From contig JAJEJB010000056.1 of NCBI GenBank assembly GCA_022828135.1, positions 62,001 through 126,000 on the forward strand: a stretch of 64,000 nucleotides of DNA. The letters run 5' to 3'. A program made the position numbers and the translations under genes. This stretch comes from Acidimicrobiia bacterium. GTDB taxonomy: Bacteria; Actinomycetota; Acidimicrobiia; Acidimicrobiales; Aldehydirespiratoraceae. The notes under the pieces were generated by a model. That model saw only the letters and a list, made by a program, of their open reading frames with translations, was not told where the DNA came from and did no database searches. Numbering within the stretch: the stretch's first letter is position 1; each line of letters opens with the position of its first letter. Positions 23,872-33,354 of the stretch are shown here, one piece after another.

Positions 23872-26304
23872 GTGACGATGATCCAGGATCGGCTGACCAC
23901 CGTCGCGGAGATGCCTCCGGCTGCGTCCGCTTCGACGACGATGAGGGTGCGCAAGCGGAACGGCAATCTCGAGCCGGTCGACGTGAACAAGATCGTCAAC
24001 GCGGTGGCCCGGGCGGCCGAAGGCCTGCTCGGCGTCGACCCGCTGACGGTCAGCACCCGCACCATCGCCGCACTGGCCGACGGGGCCACCACCCGCGAGC
24101 TCGACGAGTTGAGCATCCGCACCGCAGCCGGGCTCATCGTGGAGGAGCCCAACTACTCGAAGCTGGCGGCCCGCATGCTGGCCACCTACATCGACAAGGA
24201 AGTCCGAAACCAGAACATCCCGTGGTTCTCCGAGGCCATGGAGGCCGGACACCGGCTCGGGCTGATCGGCGACGACACCGCGGAGTTCGTGCGGGCCCAC
24301 TCCCCCGCGCTGAACGCAGCCATCGACTCCGGTCGGGACCGCAACTTCGAGTTCTTCGGGCTGCGCACGGTGTACGACCGCTACCTGCTGCGCCATCCCG
24401 ACACCCGGCTGGTGATCGAGACCCCGCAGTACTTCATGCTCCGGGTGGCCTGCGGGCTGAGCACGAACCCCGACGAGGCCGTCGCGTTCTACGACCTGAT
24501 CTCGTCGCTTGCCTACCTTCCGTCCAGCCCCACCCTGTTCAACTCGGGCACGATGCACCCGCAGATGTCGAGTTGCTACCTGCTCGACTCGCCCGAGGAC
24601 TCCCTGGAGGGCATCTACCAGCGCTACACCGACATCGCCCGCCTCTCGAAGTACGCGGGGGGCATCGGGGTCGGCTGGCACCGGGTCCGCTCCAAGGGAT
24701 CGCTGATCCGGGGAACCAACGGGCTGTCCAACGGCATCGTGCCGTGGCTCAAGACGCTCGACTCCTCCGTGGCCGCCGTCAACCAGGGAGGCCGGCGAAA
24801 GGGCGCGGCCTGCGTCTACCTCGAGACCTGGCACGCAGACATCGAGCAGTTCCTGGAGCTGCGGGACAACACCGGCGACCACGCCCGCCGCACCCACAAC
24901 ATCAACCTCGCCAACTGGGTACCCGACCTCTTCATGGAGCGCGTGGAGCTGGACTGGCAGTGGAGCCTGTTCGACCCCAAGAAGGTGCCCGAGCTCACCG
25001 ACACCTACGGAGAGGAGTTCCGGGCCATCTACGAGCAGGCTGAGGCCGACGGGCGCTTCGAGACGCAGGTTCCGGCCCGCCAGTTGTACACCCGGATGAT
25101 GCGGACCCTGGCTGAGACCGGCAACGGCTGGATGACGTTCAAGGACGCCTCCAACGCCAAGTGCAACCAGACGGGCCCAGGACCCGAGGGCGACGCCAAC
25201 GCCCGCGACCGCGTCGTCCACCTGTCGAACCTGTGCACCGAGATCATCGAGGTGACCAGCGCCGGCGAGACCGCAGTGTGCAACTTGGGATCGGTCAACC
25301 TCGGCGCTTTCGTTCAGAGGGCGACGACCTCCAACGGCAGCGCTCCGGTGCACTTCGACTTCGAGCGGCTCGGCGAGGTCGTGCGGCTGGTGGTCGGCTT
25401 CCTCGACCGCGTCATCGACATCAACTACTACCCGACCGATGAGTCGGAGGCCTCCAACCGGCGCTGGCGACCAGTGGGCTTGGGCCTCATGGGCCTGCAG
25501 GACGTGTTCTTCAAGCTGGGTCTGGCGTTCGACTCCGTCGAGGCCCGCAACCTCAGCCGCCGCATCTCCGAGGAGATCTACTTCAACGCCCTGTGGTCGT
25601 CCACTGAACTGGCCGAGGCCAACGGGCCCCATCCCGCCTTCACCGACACCAGGGCCGCAGCCGGCGAGCTGCAGTTCGACCTTTGGAACACCGAGCCGTC
25701 CGATCCCGATCGCTGGGGACCGCTGCGCGAGCGGATCGCCGAGCACGGGCTGCGCAACTCGCTGCTCATCGCGATCGCCCCGACCGCCACCATCGCGGCC
25801 ATCGCCGGCTGCTACGAGTGCATCGAGCCCCAAGTGTCGAACCTGTTCAAGCGCGAGACCCTGTCGGGCGAATTCATGCAGGTGAACCGGTATCTCGTGG
25901 CCGAACTGAAGGCACGGGACCTGTGGGACGACAGGATGATCGGAGACGTCAAGAAGGCCGAGGGCTCGATCCAGCAGATCGAGCGCATACCGGAGGACCT
26001 GCGGGCCGTCTACCGCACAGCTTGGGAGATATCGCAGCGCTCCCTCATCGAGATGGCCGCCGACCGGGGCGCCTTCATCGACCAGAGCCAGTCGCTCAAC
26101 CTCTTCATGGAGGCCCCGACCATCGGGAAGCTGTCGTCGATGTACATGCACGCGTGGAAGCAAGGCCTCAAGACCACCTACTACCTGCGCTCGAGGCCGA
26201 AGACGCGGATCAACCAGACCACCACCAACGGCTCTGTGCCCACCGACGACGAGGCCGTGGCCTGCTCCCTGGAGAATCCTGAGACCTGCGAGGCATGCGA
26301 CTGA
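23872..26304 (+). CDS. nrdA: Ribonucleoside-diphosphate reductase, alpha (large) subunit
   Basis: An 810-residue class I RNR catalytic subunit that reduces NDPs to dNDPs. It has an N-terminal ATP-cone (VRKRNGNLEPVDVNKI), the catalytic core with MSSCYLLD, NLCTEI and the loop motifs ETAVCNLGSVNL, and the C-terminal redox cysteines CSLENPETCEACD. GTG 23872 is chosen because GGAGG lies nine bases upstream; ATG 23878 is the alternative. The stop overlaps nrdB. Confidence 0.96.
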   Translation: MTMIQDRLTTVAEMPPAASASTTMRVRKRNGNLEPVDVNKIVNAVARAAEGLLGVDPLTVSTRTIAALADGATTRELDELSIRTAAGLIVEEPNYSKLAARMLATYIDKEVRNQNIPWFSEAMEAGHRLGLIGDDTAEFVRAHSPALNAAIDSGRDRNFEFFGLRTVYDRYLLRHPDTRLVIETPQYFMLRVACGLSTNPDEAVAFYDLISSLAYLPSSPTLFNSGTMHPQMSSCYLLDSPEDSLEGIYQRYTDIARLSKYAGGIGVGWHRVRSKGSLIRGTNGLSNGIVPWLKTLDSSVAAVNQGGRRKGAACVYLETWHADIEQFLELRDNTGDHARRTHNINLANWVPDLFMERVELDWQWSLFDPKKVPELTDTYGEEFRAIYEQAEADGRFETQVPARQLYTRMMRTLAETGNGWMTFKDASNAKCNQTGPGPEGDANARDRVVHLSNLCTEIIEVTSAGETAVCNLGSVNLGAFVQRATTSNGSAPVHFDFERLGEVVRLVVGFLDRVIDINYYPTDESEASNRRWRPVGLGLMGLQDVFFKLGLAFDSVEARNLSRRISEEIYFNALWSSTELAEANGPHPAFTDTRAAAGELQFDLWNTEPSDPDRWGPLRERIAEHGLRNSLLIAIAPTATIAAIAGCYECIEPQVSNLFKRETLSGEFMQVNRYLVAELKARDLWDDRMIGDVKKAEGSIQQIERIPEDLRAVYRTAWEISQRSLIEMAADRGAFIDQSQSLNLFMEAPTIGKLSSMYMHAWKQGLKTTYYLRSRPKTRINQTTTNGSVPTDDEAVACSLENPETCEACD

Positions 26305-27431
26305 TGGCCATCACCGACATCTCTGTCGATCATCTCGATCTCCCGGGCCGGGACTCAGCCGTCCCCGCCCCTCCCGCAGGCTTCGAGCCTGACTCGGAGG
26401 CCGAGCCCCGGCCCGGGCAACCCTCCATCCGATCCAACATCCTCGATCCGGGCTTCGATCTGACGCTGCGCCCGATGCGCTACCCGCAGTTCTTCGAGAT
26501 GTACCGCGACGCGATCAAGAACACCTGGACGGTCGACGAGATCGACTTCTCCGACGACTTGGTCGATCTGGACCGCAAGCTCATGCCGGCCGAGAAGCAC
26601 CTGATACGCCGGCTGGTGGCCTTCTTCGCCACCGGCGACTCGATCGTGGCCAACAACCTCGTGTTGAACCTCTACGAGCACATCAACGCGCCCGAGGCCC
26701 GGATGTACCTGTCGCGCCAGCTCTTCGAAGAGGCGCTGCACGTGCAGTTCTACCTGAACCTGCTCGACAACTACATCCCCGACCACGACGAGCGGGCCGA
26801 GGCCTTCGCCGCCATCGAGAACATCCCGTCCATACGGGCCAAGGCCGAGTTCTGCTTCAAGTGGATGGACTCGGTCGGAGACGGGCCGCTGCACACCGCA
26901 GACGACCGGCGCCGCTTCCTGATGAACCTGGTCTGCTTCGCGGCCTGCATCGAGGGCCTGTTCTTCTTCGCCGCGTTCGCCTACGTGTACTTCCTGCGGT
27001 CCAAGGGTCTGCTCAACGGGCTGGCCGCGGGCACGAACTGGGTGTTCCGCGACGAATCGATGCACATGAACTTCGCCTTCGAAGTGATCCGCACCGTGCG
27101 GCAGGAGGAACCCGAACTGTTCGACGAGGAGCTGGGCCAGCGGATCAGCGACATGCTGGCCGAGGCGGTGGACGCCGAGCACCAGTTCGCGGCAGACCTG
27201 CTGGGCGAGGGCGTGCCCGGCATGTCGGTGACCGACACCCGGTCGTACCTCGAGTACGTGGCCGACCAGCGCCTGATGCAGCTAGGCCTGCGGAGGCGCT
27301 TCGGCAGCCGCAACCCGTTCTCGTTCATGGAACTGCAGGACGTGCAGGAGCTCTCCAACTTCTTCGAGCGCACCGTGTCCGCCTACCAGGTGGGCGTGGA
27401 GGGCGAGGTCTCCTTCGACGAGGACTTCTGA
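26304..27431 (+). CDS. nrdB: Ribonucleoside-diphosphate reductase, beta (small) subunit
   Basis: A 375-residue R2 subunit that houses the di-iron/tyrosyl radical cofactor. Metal-ligand helices include LFEEALHVQFY and DESMHMNF, and CIEGLFFF lies between them. The C-terminus VEGEVSFDEDF is the acidic tail that docks into the large subunit. ATG 26304 overlaps the nrdA TGA as TGATG; an ATG nine bases upstream is possible. Metal type (Fe or Mn) cannot be told by eye. Confidence 0.96.
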   Translation: MAITDISVDHLDLPGRDSAVPAPPAGFEPDSEAEPRPGQPSIRSNILDPGFDLTLRPMRYPQFFEMYRDAIKNTWTVDEIDFSDDLVDLDRKLMPAEKHLIRRLVAFFATGDSIVANNLVLNLYEHINAPEARMYLSRQLFEEALHVQFYLNLLDNYIPDHDERAEAFAAIENIPSIRAKAEFCFKWMDSVGDGPLHTADDRRRFLMNLVCFAACIEGLFFFAAFAYVYFLRSKGLLNGLAAGTNWVFRDESMHMNFAFEVIRTVRQEEPELFDEELGQRISDMLAEAVDAEHQFAADLLGEGVPGMSVTDTRSYLEYVADQRLMQLGLRRRFGSRNPFSFMELQDVQELSNFFERTVSAYQVGVEGEVSFDEDF

Positions 27432-27450
27432 GAGCCGGAGCCTCCGGTCG

Positions 27451-27486
27451 GGGTCGTGTGTCCGCATTGGGTCGTGTGTCCGCAAT
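27451..27486. repeat. Two tandem copies of an 18-bp repeat downstream of nrdB
   Basis: GGGTCGTGTGTCCGCATT (27451-27468) is followed directly by GGGTCGTGTGTCCGCAAT (27469-27486), 17 of 18 bases the same. It lies between the nrdB stop and the GPP34 start. It could be a regulator site pair for the GPP34 gene or a simple duplication. Confidence 0.8.
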
Positions 27487-27513
27487 GGCGGATCATGTGA
27501 TACACAGGGTGTC

Positions 27514-28167
27514 ATGCTGAGATTTGCAGAGGAGATCGTCCTGCTGACGCTGCGGGACGAAGACGGCAAGTTCGTGTCGGTGCCGGTGATGTCGATGCAG
27601 CACGCGCTGGCCGGCGCCGTGCTCATGGATCTGGCTCTGGAGAACCGGATCGACACCGACCCCGAGAACCTCGTCCTGATCGACTCCACGCCGGTGGGCG
27701 ACAGCCTGCTCGATCCGACGCTGGAGCAGATCGCGGCCGGCGAGCAGCGCGACGCCCGCTACTGGGTGGAGCAGACGGCCAGGGAGGCCGACGAGATCCG
27801 GGATGAGGCGCTGGCCCGCCTGGTCGAGCGCGGCATCCTCGAGCAGCACGACGAGCGGTTCCTGTGGGTGTTCCGCTCGCGGCGCTACCCGATGGTCGAC
27901 GGCAAGGAAGACCGCGAGGTGAAGCTGCGGATCCTGGGCGTGCTCCTCAGCGACGAGATCCCCGACCCCCGCGACATCGTGATCATCTGCTTGGCGGACG
28001 CCTGCGGCATTCTGAACCAGCTCCTGCCGAAGCGGGAGCTTGCCGGCGTCCGCGACCGCATCGAGCAGGTCCGCAAGCTTGACCTCATAGGCCAGGCCAT
28101 GGCCCAGGCGATCCACGACATCGAGCTGTGGCTGGCCGCCAGCCGCATAGAGGGCCGGATGTTCTAG
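27514..28167 (+). CDS. GPP34 (GOLPH3/Vps74-like) family phosphoprotein
   Basis: A 217-residue protein of the GPP34 family. Features include LRFAEEIVLLTLRDEDGKF, HALAGAVLMDLALENRI, then RLVERGILEQ and LLSDEIPDPRDIVIICLADACG. Eukaryotic members bind phosphatidylinositol-4-phosphate at the Golgi; bacterial, mainly actinobacterial, members have no settled role. There is no signal peptide or transmembrane segment. Convergent with the aldehyde dehydrogenase gene, with a 6-bp gap. Confidence 0.85.
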   Translation: MLRFAEEIVLLTLRDEDGKFVSVPVMSMQHALAGAVLMDLALENRIDTDPENLVLIDSTPVGDSLLDPTLEQIAAGEQRDARYWVEQTAREADEIRDEALARLVERGILEQHDERFLWVFRSRRYPMVDGKEDREVKLRILGVLLSDEIPDPRDIVIICLADACGILNQLLPKRELAGVRDRIEQVRKLDLIGQAMAQAIHDIELWLAASRIEGRMF

Positions 28168-28173
28168 ACCCTC

Positions 28174-29637
28174 CTACGCGGTGGTGTTGTCCGCGAGGAT
28201 GAGGGTCTTCAGGTCGCTGTGGAAGTCGAGGGCGTGGTCGCCGCCCTCGCGGCCTATGCCGGACAGGCCGCATCCGCCGAAGGGGGCGGCCAGGTCTCGC
28301 ACCAGGAAGGTGTTGGTCCACACGATCCCGGCCCGCACCGCGGCGCCGACCCGTTCGGCCCGGTCGGCCGAGCCGGTGTAGACGATGGCGGACAGGCCGT
28401 AGCGGGTGGAGTTGGCCAAGTCGACCGCCTCGGCCTCGGTCGCGAAGGCCTGGATGGTCAGCACCGGGCCGAAGACCTCGCGCTGGACGATCTCGGAGTC
28501 GTTGGAGGCCGGCTCGATCAGCGTGAGTTCGTAGTGGAGGGAGCCGGCACGGCGGCGGCCGCCCCACACCACGGTGTCGCCCGCGGCCCGGGCCCGCTGC
28601 ACGAAGCCCTCGACCCTGGCCAGATGGTCGGGGTGGGCCATCGGCGCGACGGTGGTCGAGCCGTCGCGGCTGTCGCCCAGCACGTGGGCCTCGGTGCGGA
28701 CCCGCAGTGCTTCCAGGAAGTCGTCGAGAATCGATTCCTCCACCAGCAGGCGGGTCCCGGCCAGGCACACCTGGCCCGAGTCCTCGTACTGGGCCGCGGC
28801 CTGCTCGGCGGCCGCCTCTAGGTCGCAGTCGGCGAACACGATGAGCGGGCCCTTGCCGCCCAGCTCGGCCGTGAACGGCACGATGTTGGCCGCCGCGGCG
28901 GCGCCGATGTGCCGGGCCGTCTCCGGTGAGCCGGTGAAGCTGATGCGGCGGACCCGCGGATCCGCGGTCAAGGCCGCTCCGACCTCGGCGCCGATCCCCT
29001 GCACCAGGTTGAAGGCGCCGGGCGGCAGTCCGGCCTCCACCGTCAGGTCGGCCAGCAACGAAGCCGACAGCGGCGACCACTCGGCCGGCTTGAGCACCAC
29101 GCTGTTGCCTGCGGCCAGCGCGGGCGCCACCTTCCAGGTGGCCAGCATGAACGGCGCGTTCCACGGTGTGATCACCACCGCGGGACCGGCCGGCATTCGC
29201 TGCACGGTGTGGGCGGTGCCCCGAGCCGGCCAGCGGGGCTCGTCATGGGCCTCGGCCATGTCCGCGTAGAAGCGGAAGTTGAGCGCGCCCCGAGCCACCA
29301 GCCGCTCGCGCATGGAGCGGTGAAGAAAGCCCATGTCGAGCGTCTCGACCAGGGCGATGTCGTCGTTGCGGGCCTCGATCCCCTCCGCCAGCCGGCGCAG
29401 GGCCGCGGCCCGCTCCCCCACCGGCAGCCCGCTCCATGCGGCGAAACCGTCGACCGCGGCGCTCACAGCCTGCTGAGCGGTGGCTGCGTCGCCGCGGGAC
29501 ACGTCGGCCAGCTTGTGCTGCCAGTCCAACGAGGAACGGCATTCGAAGGTGCGAACGGATGCCAGGCGCCGGCCGCCGATCAGATGATCGACGCTGACCT
29601 CAGCTCCTCCGACGACGACCCGAGGCGATTCCGCCAT
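28174..29637 (-). CDS. Aldehyde dehydrogenase (HpaE-like context)
   Basis: A 487-residue NAD(P)-dependent aldehyde dehydrogenase. PWNAPF, the catalytic Glu in AELGGKGP, the nucleophilic Cys in SGQVCLAGTR, and REVFGPVL are all present. ATG 29637 overlaps the FAH-family stop by one base, so the two are coupled. In homoprotocatechuate breakdown an aldehyde dehydrogenase (HpaE) oxidises the ring-cleavage semialdehyde and an FAH-family protein (HpaG) acts later; the pairing here fits that logic, though other semialdehydes are possible. Confidence 0.92.
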   Translation of the reverse strand: MAESPRVVVGGAEVSVDHLIGGRRLASVRTFECRSSLDWQHKLADVSRGDAATAQQAVSAAVDGFAAWSGLPVGERAAALRRLAEGIEARNDDIALVETLDMGFLHRSMRERLVARGALNFRFYADMAEAHDEPRWPARGTAHTVQRMPAGPAVVITPWNAPFMLATWKVAPALAAGNSVVLKPAEWSPLSASLLADLTVEAGLPPGAFNLVQGIGAEVGAALTADPRVRRISFTGSPETARHIGAAAAANIVPFTAELGGKGPLIVFADCDLEAAAEQAAAQYEDSGQVCLAGTRLLVEESILDDFLEALRVRTEAHVLGDSRDGSTTVAPMAHPDHLARVEGFVQRARAAGDTVVWGGRRRAGSLHYELTLIEPASNDSEIVQREVFGPVLTIQAFATEAEAVDLANSTRYGLSAIVYTGSADRAERVGAAVRAGIVWTNTFLVRDLAAPFGGCGLSGIGREGGDHALDFHSDLKTLILADNTTA

Positions 29638-30524
29638 CAGGCGTCCTCGTCGACTGCGGACTGGTAGTGGCGGGCGCCGGGGCCGCGCGGGGCCCGCTTG
29701 CCCCGGTGCTCCCAGTCGCCGCCCATCGCCGTGGACACGACCTCCTCGCTGTCCGACGGCTGGGCACCGACGTCGGAGCGCACCGGCTCCGGCCCGGCGA
29801 CGATGGTGTTGGTCAGCGCGCCAAGGCCCTCCACCTCGACGGTGACCACATCGCCGGGCACGACCGGCCGGGACCCGGCCGGAGTGCCCGACAGCACCAG
29901 GTCGCCGGGCACCAGGGTGATGGTGCGGGCCAGGTCGGCCACCAGGTAGTGCATGTCCCACTCCATCTCGTCTGTGCTGCCGTCCTGGCGTACCTCGCCG
30001 TTGACGAGGGTGCGGATCCGCTTGTGGCGGAAGTCCCAGCCGGTCACCAGCGCCGGCCCGACCGGGCACAGGGTGTCGCTGCCCTTGACCCGCAGCATCG
30101 AGCCGGCGTCGGTGTCGCGGAAGTCGTGCAGCCCGTAGTCGTTGGCCACCGTGTAGCCCGCGATGTAGTGGCCCGCATCGTCCGGCGAGACGTTGCGGCA
30201 GGTTCGGCCGATGACGATGCCGATCTCGCCCTCGTAGTTCAGCCACCGGCACGGCTCGGGCCGCACCACGTCGGCGCCGTGGGCGCTCAGGGCGGTGATC
30301 GGCTTGTGGAAGTAGGTGGGGGCGGGCGGCAGCCGGGTCATGAACTCGGCCACCCGGCTGGCGTAGTTGAGGTGGACGCACAGGATCTTGGTCGGCTCGC
30401 ACGGCGCCAGGTGGACGGCGTCGGCTACGGCCGCTCGCCGTCCGTCCCGGGCCACAAGGTCGTCCCCGTGTCGCTGGACGAGCACGGGATAGCCATCCAG
30501 CAGGATGCGTCGGTACTCGGTCAC
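29637..30524 (-). CDS. Fumarylacetoacetate-hydrolase-family protein (HpaG-like)
   Basis: A 295-residue FAH-fold protein. NYEGEIGIVIGR supplies metal ligands, followed by GYTVANDYGLHDFR, the segment VKGSDTLCPVGPAL, and LVPGDLVLSGTPAGS. Members act as isomerases, decarboxylases or hydratases on ring-cleavage products. GTG 30524 has GGGAG seven bases upstream. The C-terminal 50 residues are polar and look disordered. It lies 33 nt after the ABC importer genes, suggesting uptake and breakdown in one operon. Confidence 0.9.
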   Translation of the reverse strand: MTEYRRILLDGYPVLVQRHGDDLVARDGRRAAVADAVHLAPCEPTKILCVHLNYASRVAEFMTRLPPAPTYFHKPITALSAHGADVVRPEPCRWLNYEGEIGIVIGRTCRNVSPDDAGHYIAGYTVANDYGLHDFRDTDAGSMLRVKGSDTLCPVGPALVTGWDFRHKRIRTLVNGEVRQDGSTDEMEWDMHYLVADLARTITLVPGDLVLSGTPAGSRPVVPGDVVTVEVEGLGALTNTIVAGPEPVRSDVGAQPSDSEEVVSTAMGGDWEHRGKRAPRGPGARHYQSAVDEDA

Positions 30525-30557
30525 CGTCGTGCTCCCTTCAGCCGCCTCACACCGACT

Positions 30558-32429
30558 TCACCCAGTCGCGGCGGGAGCAGCGGCCCCCAGATACGCGGCC
30601 TGGACCTGCGGATCAGCCTGGATCTCGGTGGGCGTGCCCACCGAGATCACACGGCCCTGGTCGAGGCAATAGATCCGGTCGCACACTCCGGTGATGAAGG
30701 CGAGATCGTGGTCGATCACCACCACGCCTGCCCCCACCGCGGACGCGAGGGCACGCACCTCGTCGATCATGGCTACCGACTCGACGTTGCTCATGCCGCT
30801 GGTGGGCTCGTCGAGCAGGATGAAGGCGGGTGACAGCGCAGCGGCCCGCACCAGCTCCAAGCGGCGGGCGTTGCCGTAGTCGAGTTCGCGCGCCCGCCGG
30901 TCTCGCAATTCCCACAGACCGGCGTGGACGAGGAGTTGCTCCACGGAGGGGCGGTCAGGGCCAGCCCGATGCTGCGAAGCGACCAGCGCGGCGATGCTCA
31001 CGTTCTCGCGCACACTCAACGCGGGGAACAGGCGCAGGTTCTGGAATGTGCGGGCCAGCCCCGACCGGGCTATCTCGAACGGCTCGCCCCCGGTCGCCGA
31101 ATGCGCTCCGGATCCCGGCCCGGACCGCGTAGTGAGTGTGGCCGTACCCTCGGTTGCCTTCACCAGGCCGGTCACCATGTTCAGCAGGGTCGTCTTGCCG
31201 GCACCGTTGGGTCCGATGAGCCCCACGACCTCGAGGTTTGATGCCTCCAACTCGGCCCTCTCCAAGGCCCGGAAGCCGCCGAAGTCCACGGTGACGCCTG
31301 CGGCGCTCAACTGGGCGGGCGCGGGGGTCGGCGCGGCCTTCAGGGGGTCCGGCACCGGCTCGGCCCGGCCGAAGCGGCGCCGCAGCCAGTGGTCGACCTC
31401 CCAGTCCTCGACCAAGCCTCGGGCTCTGAAGATCATGAAGCCCAGCATCGACCCGCCGAGCACGATGTCGGTCAGCCCGGGCCTCAACACGATGTCGAGC
31501 ACGTCCATGGGGCCGCCATCGATCTCGACATCGGCGAGATGACGGGTGGTCTCGTTGACGACAGTCATGAGCGCCACGCCGAGCACGGACCCGGCAATGC
31601 TGTTGCGTCCCCCGACGATCAGCATGACCAGGGTGAGCAGGGTGTAGTCGAAGAAGAAGGTCGAGGGGGCGACCGTGCCGAGTTGGAACACTCGCAGCGA
31701 GGCGGCGACCGACACGACAGCCACCGACAGGATCAGGGCCACCATCTGTCCGCGGGCCGGGTTGATGCCCATGGCCCGGGCCGCCAGGTCGTCCTCACGA
31801 GCCGCCTGGGCCATGCGCCCGATGCGGCTGCTCTTGAAGAGCCGAGCCAGAACGACGGTCGCGATCAGGGCCAGATAGACCCACATGCGGCCATCGAGCC
31901 CCCGCCCGACCGAGAAGGAGATCCCGTTGCGGCCCCCGGTGAGGTCGGCGTAGGCGCCGCCCACCTCATGGACCATGAACAGCAGAGCAAGGGTGATGAC
32001 CGTCGCGGCGACTGCCCCCGACTTCGCTCCCGAACGAGCCAGGCCCAGCCCGACAACCAGTCCCGCCACCACTGTTATGGCCACCGCCGCGGCCGCGGCC
32101 ACCAGCGGATTGAGGGACACGGCGTCGAGACCGAGCGGAACGTCCGGCACGATCCGCGCCTTGCGCTGGACCGTGGAGGCCAACAGTGCGAACGCGTACC
32201 CGCTTATGGCCGCGAATCCCATGTGCCCGAACGACAGGACGCCGGTGTTGCCGATGTAGATCTGTAGGCCGATCACCATGATGGCGTTGATCAGCATCTG
32301 CGTGACGAGGATGTCGCGCGCCGGTGCGCCGCTGGAGGCGTAGGCGAGCCCGCCCAACACCAGGACGACGACGAGCACAGCCGATCCGGCCAACTGCGAG
32401 CCGACCCGACTCGACAGCAGACCCTGCAT
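30558..32429 (-). CDS. Branched-chain-type ABC permease-ATPase fusion (LivM-LivG)
   Basis: A 623-residue fusion. Residues 1 to about 350 are a LivM permease (GNTGVLSFGHMGF, AREDDLAARAMGIN, VGGRNSIAGSVLGV). After a Pro/Ala linker, residues about 375-620 are a LivG ATPase with Walker A GPNGAGKTT, LARTFQNLRLF and Walker B ILLDEPTSGM. The signature reads LDYGNARRLE rather than the usual LSYG. LivM and LivG are normally separate. ATG 32429 is used; GTG 32432 is adjacent. Confidence 0.92.
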   Translation of the reverse strand: MQGLLSSRVGSQLAGSAVLVVVLVLGGLAYASSGAPARDILVTQMLINAIMVIGLQIYIGNTGVLSFGHMGFAAISGYAFALLASTVQRKARIVPDVPLGLDAVSLNPLVAAAAAVAITVVAGLVVGLGLARSGAKSGAVAATVITLALLFMVHEVGGAYADLTGGRNGISFSVGRGLDGRMWVYLALIATVVLARLFKSSRIGRMAQAAREDDLAARAMGINPARGQMVALILSVAVVSVAASLRVFQLGTVAPSTFFFDYTLLTLVMLIVGGRNSIAGSVLGVALMTVVNETTRHLADVEIDGGPMDVLDIVLRPGLTDIVLGGSMLGFMIFRARGLVEDWEVDHWLRRRFGRAEPVPDPLKAAPTPAPAQLSAAGVTVDFGGFRALERAELEASNLEVVGLIGPNGAGKTTLLNMVTGLVKATEGTATLTTRSGPGSGAHSATGGEPFEIARSGLARTFQNLRLFPALSVRENVSIAALVASQHRAGPDRPSVEQLLVHAGLWELRDRRARELDYGNARRLELVRAAALSPAFILLDEPTSGMSNVESVAMIDEVRALASAVGAGVVVIDHDLAFITGVCDRIYCLDQGRVISVGTPTEIQADPQVQAAYLGAAAPAATG

Positions 32430-32463
32430 CACGCCGGTCGCCTGATGTGGACTCGGATCGGCA

Positions 32464-33354
32464 TCACACCCGCTCCGCGGACCTGACGTACAGCAGTCCC
32501 TGCGGCCGGAAGATGAAGAACAGCGCGATCAGCGCGAAGACCGCGCCGTCGGTGATGCCGACGAGGTCCTCGGGAAGCCACGATCTCAACAGCACTTCCG
32601 ATACTCCGAGCAGCAGCCCGCCGTACACCGCGCCCTGCATGTTTCCGAGACCCCCGATGATGGCAGCCAGGATGCCCTTGAGCAGTGGGCTGAGGCCGGT
32701 GGTGGGGCGAGCCTGGCCGGTCCGCATCAGGTAGAAGATCGCCGCGATCCCGGCCAGCGCGCCGGCCAGGATGAACGCCTGCCGGATGACCTTGTTGCTC
32801 TTGACCCCCATCAGTCGGGCCGCATCGAAGTCCTCGGCCGCGGCCCGCAGCGAGATGCCGAACATGGTGCGCTGCAGCAGGAAGACGGTCGCCGCCAGCG
32901 TCAGTGCCGTGGTGCCGATGACAGCCACGTCCACGATCTGGATGTTCAACTCGCCCACGGACCAGATCCGGTCGGCCCACTCCGGTCGGGGAAAGCTGCG
33001 CACGCTCGCGCCCATGGTCATGACGAAGATGGCCTGCACCAGGAAGTGCACCGCGAACGAGGTGAGCAGCATGGTGAAATCCGAGGCTCCCCGCACCCAG
33101 CGGAAGGCGACGAACTCGATAACGACCGACGTCCCGACAGCGCCCAGGAAGATCAGCGGCGCCGCTGCCCACCACCCCCACCCGGTCGTGACGACCACGC
33201 CGAAGGCGATGTAGGCGGTAACGGTGATCAGCTCGCCGTGGGCGAAGTTCACCATGTGCATCACGCCGAAGATCACCGCAATGCCGAGCGCGAGCAGGGC
33301 GTAGATCGAGCCCCGGCCCAAGCCGTCGATCAGGCTCTGCAGAAGATCGATCAT
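32464..33354 (-). CDS. livH: Branched-chain-type ABC permease LivH
   Basis: A 296-residue membrane permease. MIDLLQSLIDGLGRGSIYAL, GIAVIFGVMHMVNFAHGEL and the late GGLGNMQGAVYGG motif are characteristic of LivH. ATG 33354 overlaps the LivF stop as ATGA. It pairs with the LivM half of the fusion protein to form the channel. Such importers take up amino acids, amides, urea or aromatic acids; the neighbouring catabolic genes point to a non-standard substrate. Confidence 0.92.
   Translation of the reverse strand: MIDLLQSLIDGLGRGSIYALLALGIAVIFGVMHMVNFAHGELITVTAYIAFGVVVTTGWGWWAAAPLIFLGAVGTSVVIEFVAFRWVRGASDFTMLLTSFAVHFLVQAIFVMTMGASVRSFPRPEWADRIWSVGELNIQIVDVAVIGTTALTLAATVFLLQRTMFGISLRAAAEDFDAARLMGVKSNKVIRQAFILAGALAGIAAIFYLMRTGQARPTTGLSPLLKGILAAIIGGLGNMQGAVYGGLLLGVSEVLLRSWLPEDLVGITDGAVFALIALFFIFRPQGLLYVRSAERV

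Noticed and set aside
28174..30402. 742-residue aldehyde dehydrogenase frame
   Set aside because: The upstream 255 residues shadow the FAH-family gene. ATG 29637 gives the standard family N-terminus and length.
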